DNA of 16,836 nt from Pseudomonadota bacterium (GTDB lineage Bacteria; Pseudomonadota; Alphaproteobacteria; Rhizobiales; Beijerinckiaceae), in contig JAFAEL010000118.1 of NCBI GenBank assembly GCA_023423995.1, positions 1-16,836 on the forward strand. Reading direction: 5' to 3'. Every line of letters begins with the position of its first letter. Position 1 is the first letter of the stretch. Below the pieces are notes generated by a model. It ran no database searches, was not told where the DNA came from, and saw nothing but the letters and a program-made list of their open reading frames with translations. A program made the translations under genes and the position numbers. Of the stretch, positions 15,691 through 16,836 are shown piece by piece.

Positions 15691-16551
15691 TCAGCTGCGG
15701 AAGGCCAGCGCCATGTACCATTGGTCGAGCAGCCGCCGGACCGGCGCCTCGAACACCACATCGAGCCGGCGGACACCCTCGAGTACGGCGGCCTGATCCC
15801 GCGGATCGCCTTCGAGTTCGAGCGGCTCGAGATAGCGGGAGACGAGGTGCGATCCCTCGATCCGCTCACTGTAGAAGGGAAGGATGATCGCGCCGGTCGT
15901 GAGAGCCAGCCGCACGGCCTTCCCGATATTGCCGTCCGTCCGCAGGGGCCTGCCGAGAGAGGGGCCCCGGACCTGTCCGCCGGCATTCTCGTCGACTGCC
16001 ACCATGAAGATGCCGCCGGGTTCGCGAAGCTTGGCGAGGCCGCGGCGCCAGACAGTCCGTGAATTGACGAGGAGGTCGGCGGGCACCTTGCTCCGGACGC
16101 GCTCGGCGATCGCGGCCCTGGCACCGCTGGCGGGCGGAGCGACGATCACGGCTACCCGACCCGGCGCCCTGAACCCGAGCTGCATCTCGGCGAGTTCCCA
16201 GTTTCCGAGGTGGGGAAACACGGCGATCACCGGCCGGCCAGAGTTCAGGGCCGCCTCGAGGTGCTCCTCGCCATCGATCGCCACCCGCCCTGCCCTCAGC
16301 ATGCGGTGGCTCACGGCGAATTCCGCGAAGGTGCGGCCGACATTCGCCCAGAGCCGGTCGACCCCGGCCTGTGCATCGCGCGAGCCGATCCTCGCAAAGA
16401 GCCTCGTCGCCCGCTCGTGGCTGACAGGGTTCGCCACCTTGCCGAGCCGCGGCGCCAGCCGGGCACCGAGCCCGGAGCACGCGTCGATCGGCATGCCGCT
16501 CATCGCCAGGTGGAGGGACCAGTCTCGGAGGTCGGGCCAGGAGGTATTCAC
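15691..16551 (-). CDS. Lipid A-type lysophospholipid acyltransferase (LpxL/HtrB family)
   Basis: Membrane-associated acyltransferase (286 aa) of the LpxL/LpxM family, which adds a secondary acyl chain to lipid A from acyl-ACP. The catalytic HX4E motif is PHLGNWE (H114, E119); the later segments VAVDENAGG, IGKAVRLALTTGAIILPFYSER and the YLEPLEL motif fit the family order. It starts at GTG 16551, 6 nt after an AAGGG ribosome binding site. The N-terminus lacks a strong membrane helix, only a weak hydrophobic stretch around residues 8-30. Which acyl chain it adds, or whether it acts on lipid A or on another lipid such as an ornithine lipid, cannot be told. It is transcribed in the same direction as parA, but a 288-bp gap separates them. 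Confidence 0.88.
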   Translation of the reverse strand: MNTSWPDLRDWSLHLAMSGMPIDACSGLGARLAPRLGKVANPVSHERATRLFARIGSRDAQAGVDRLWANVGRTFAEFAVSHRMLRAGRVAIDGEEHLEAALNSGRPVIAVFPHLGNWELAEMQLGFRAPGRVAVIVAPPASGARAAIAERVRSKVPADLLVNSRTVWRRGLAKLREPGGIFMVAVDENAGGQVRGPSLGRPLRTDGNIGKAVRLALTTGAIILPFYSERIEGSHLVSRYLEPLELEGDPRDQAAVLEGVRRLDVVFEAPVRRLLDQWYMALAFRS

Positions 16552-16673
16552 CTCGCGCCCTTAGGCCCGGCCTCGCCGATTCGCACCGGGCAGATGCGCA
16601 CGCCCCGGCTGCGCGATCGACGCACCCGGCGCTCCACAGCCCGAACCTCGCCGGACCAGAGCGGCTCCACCGG

Positions 16674-16701
16674 TTGACGCGCCTCCGCACGCCGCCATAG
16701 A
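16674..16701 (+). promoter_or_regulatory. Possible promoter of the tRNA-Ser gene
   Basis: TTGACG (16674-16679) and CATAGA (16696-16701) stand 16 bp apart, like a sigma-70 -35/-10 pair facing right. The start would fall about 88 nt before the tRNA. The 244-bp gap between the acyltransferase start and the tRNA holds nothing else that I can support. Confidence 0.3.
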
Positions 16702-16795
16702 CAAAGCTGCCCGTTGAAGAAGGTGGCAAGGCGGTGCCAGGCACCGCGTTCCAGGCTCCCGGAGGATCCGGGAATCCCCGAGAGTTCAGCGGCCT

Positions 16796-16836
16796 GGAAG
16801 GGTGGCCGAGTGGTTTAAGGCAGCGGTCTTGAAAAC
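16796..16836 (+). tRNA. tRNA-Ser(UGA), 3' part beyond the window
   Basis: The sequence GGAAGGG (acceptor 5' strand), TG, then GCC-GAG-TGGTTTAA-GGC (D arm) and the anticodon stem-loop GCGGT-CTTGAAA reproduces the first half of a bacterial tRNA-Ser. The anticodon TGA is at 16830-16832, reading UCA and related serine codons. The window stops in the 3' strand of the anticodon stem, so the long variable arm and T arm are not visible. Confidence 0.93.

Noticed and set aside
15528..16744. Long frames in other phases around the acyltransferase gene
   Set aside because: They are out of frame with the HX4E acyltransferase and show Arg/Pro/Ser-rich shadow composition.
1..16836. CRISPR array, insertion sequence or prophage
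   Set aside because: No regularly spaced repeats, transposase motifs, terminal inverted repeats or phage structural genes were found on reading both strands.

Overview
This is a GC-rich window with very tightly packed genes, alphaproteobacterial in content and order. ntrC-ntrY-ntrX-hfq-hflX followed by mazG, and tmk-holB-metG-tatD-metallohydrolase, are gene orders known from the Rhizobiales (Hyphomicrobiales). CtrA-type (TTAA-N7-TTAA) and CcrM-type (GANTC) sites beside two promoters fit the same group. My best guess is a Methylobacteriaceae-like chromosome (Microvirga/Methylobacterium relatives); the order is fairly safe, the genus is not. I see no prophage, insertion sequence or CRISPR array.

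Left part, 1-7243, plus strand. The 3' part of ntrC (nitrogen response activator) is followed by ntrY (membrane histidine kinase), ntrX (its response regulator, joined by an ATGA overlap), hfq (RNA chaperone) and hflX (ribosome-associated GTPase). A small P-loop ATPase of unknown role (COG3911/AAA_28 type) comes last. The first five link nitrogen/redox sensing to post-transcriptional and ribosome-rescue functions. The gap between ntrX and hfq holds a perfect 9-bp inverted repeat and a sigma-54-like element.

Middle part, 7231-14262, minus strand. mazG converges on the small ATPase gene and overlaps its 3' end. Upstream of mazG lies a separate leftward run, rlpA > tmk > holB > metG > tatD > PhnP-like metallo-beta-lactamase-fold hydrolase. 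Its genes are 48 bp or less apart or overlap by 4-8 nt, so it is probably one transcription unit covering septal peptidoglycan, dTTP synthesis, the clamp-loader delta-prime subunit, Met-tRNA charging and two metal-dependent hydrolases.

Right part, 14475-16836. An orphan ParA-type ATPase and a small ribbon-helix-helix (RHH) protein overlap by 17 nt and form a two-gene unit. Upstream of it is a lipid A-type (LpxL/HtrB) acyltransferase. The window ends inside a tRNA-Ser(UGA) gene. The most interesting signals are here: a perfect palindromic CtrA box upstream of parA, and a one-mismatch CtrA box with an adjacent GANTC site at the rlpA promoter. They suggest that this partition-like pair and the septal protein RlpA are both under cell-cycle control.
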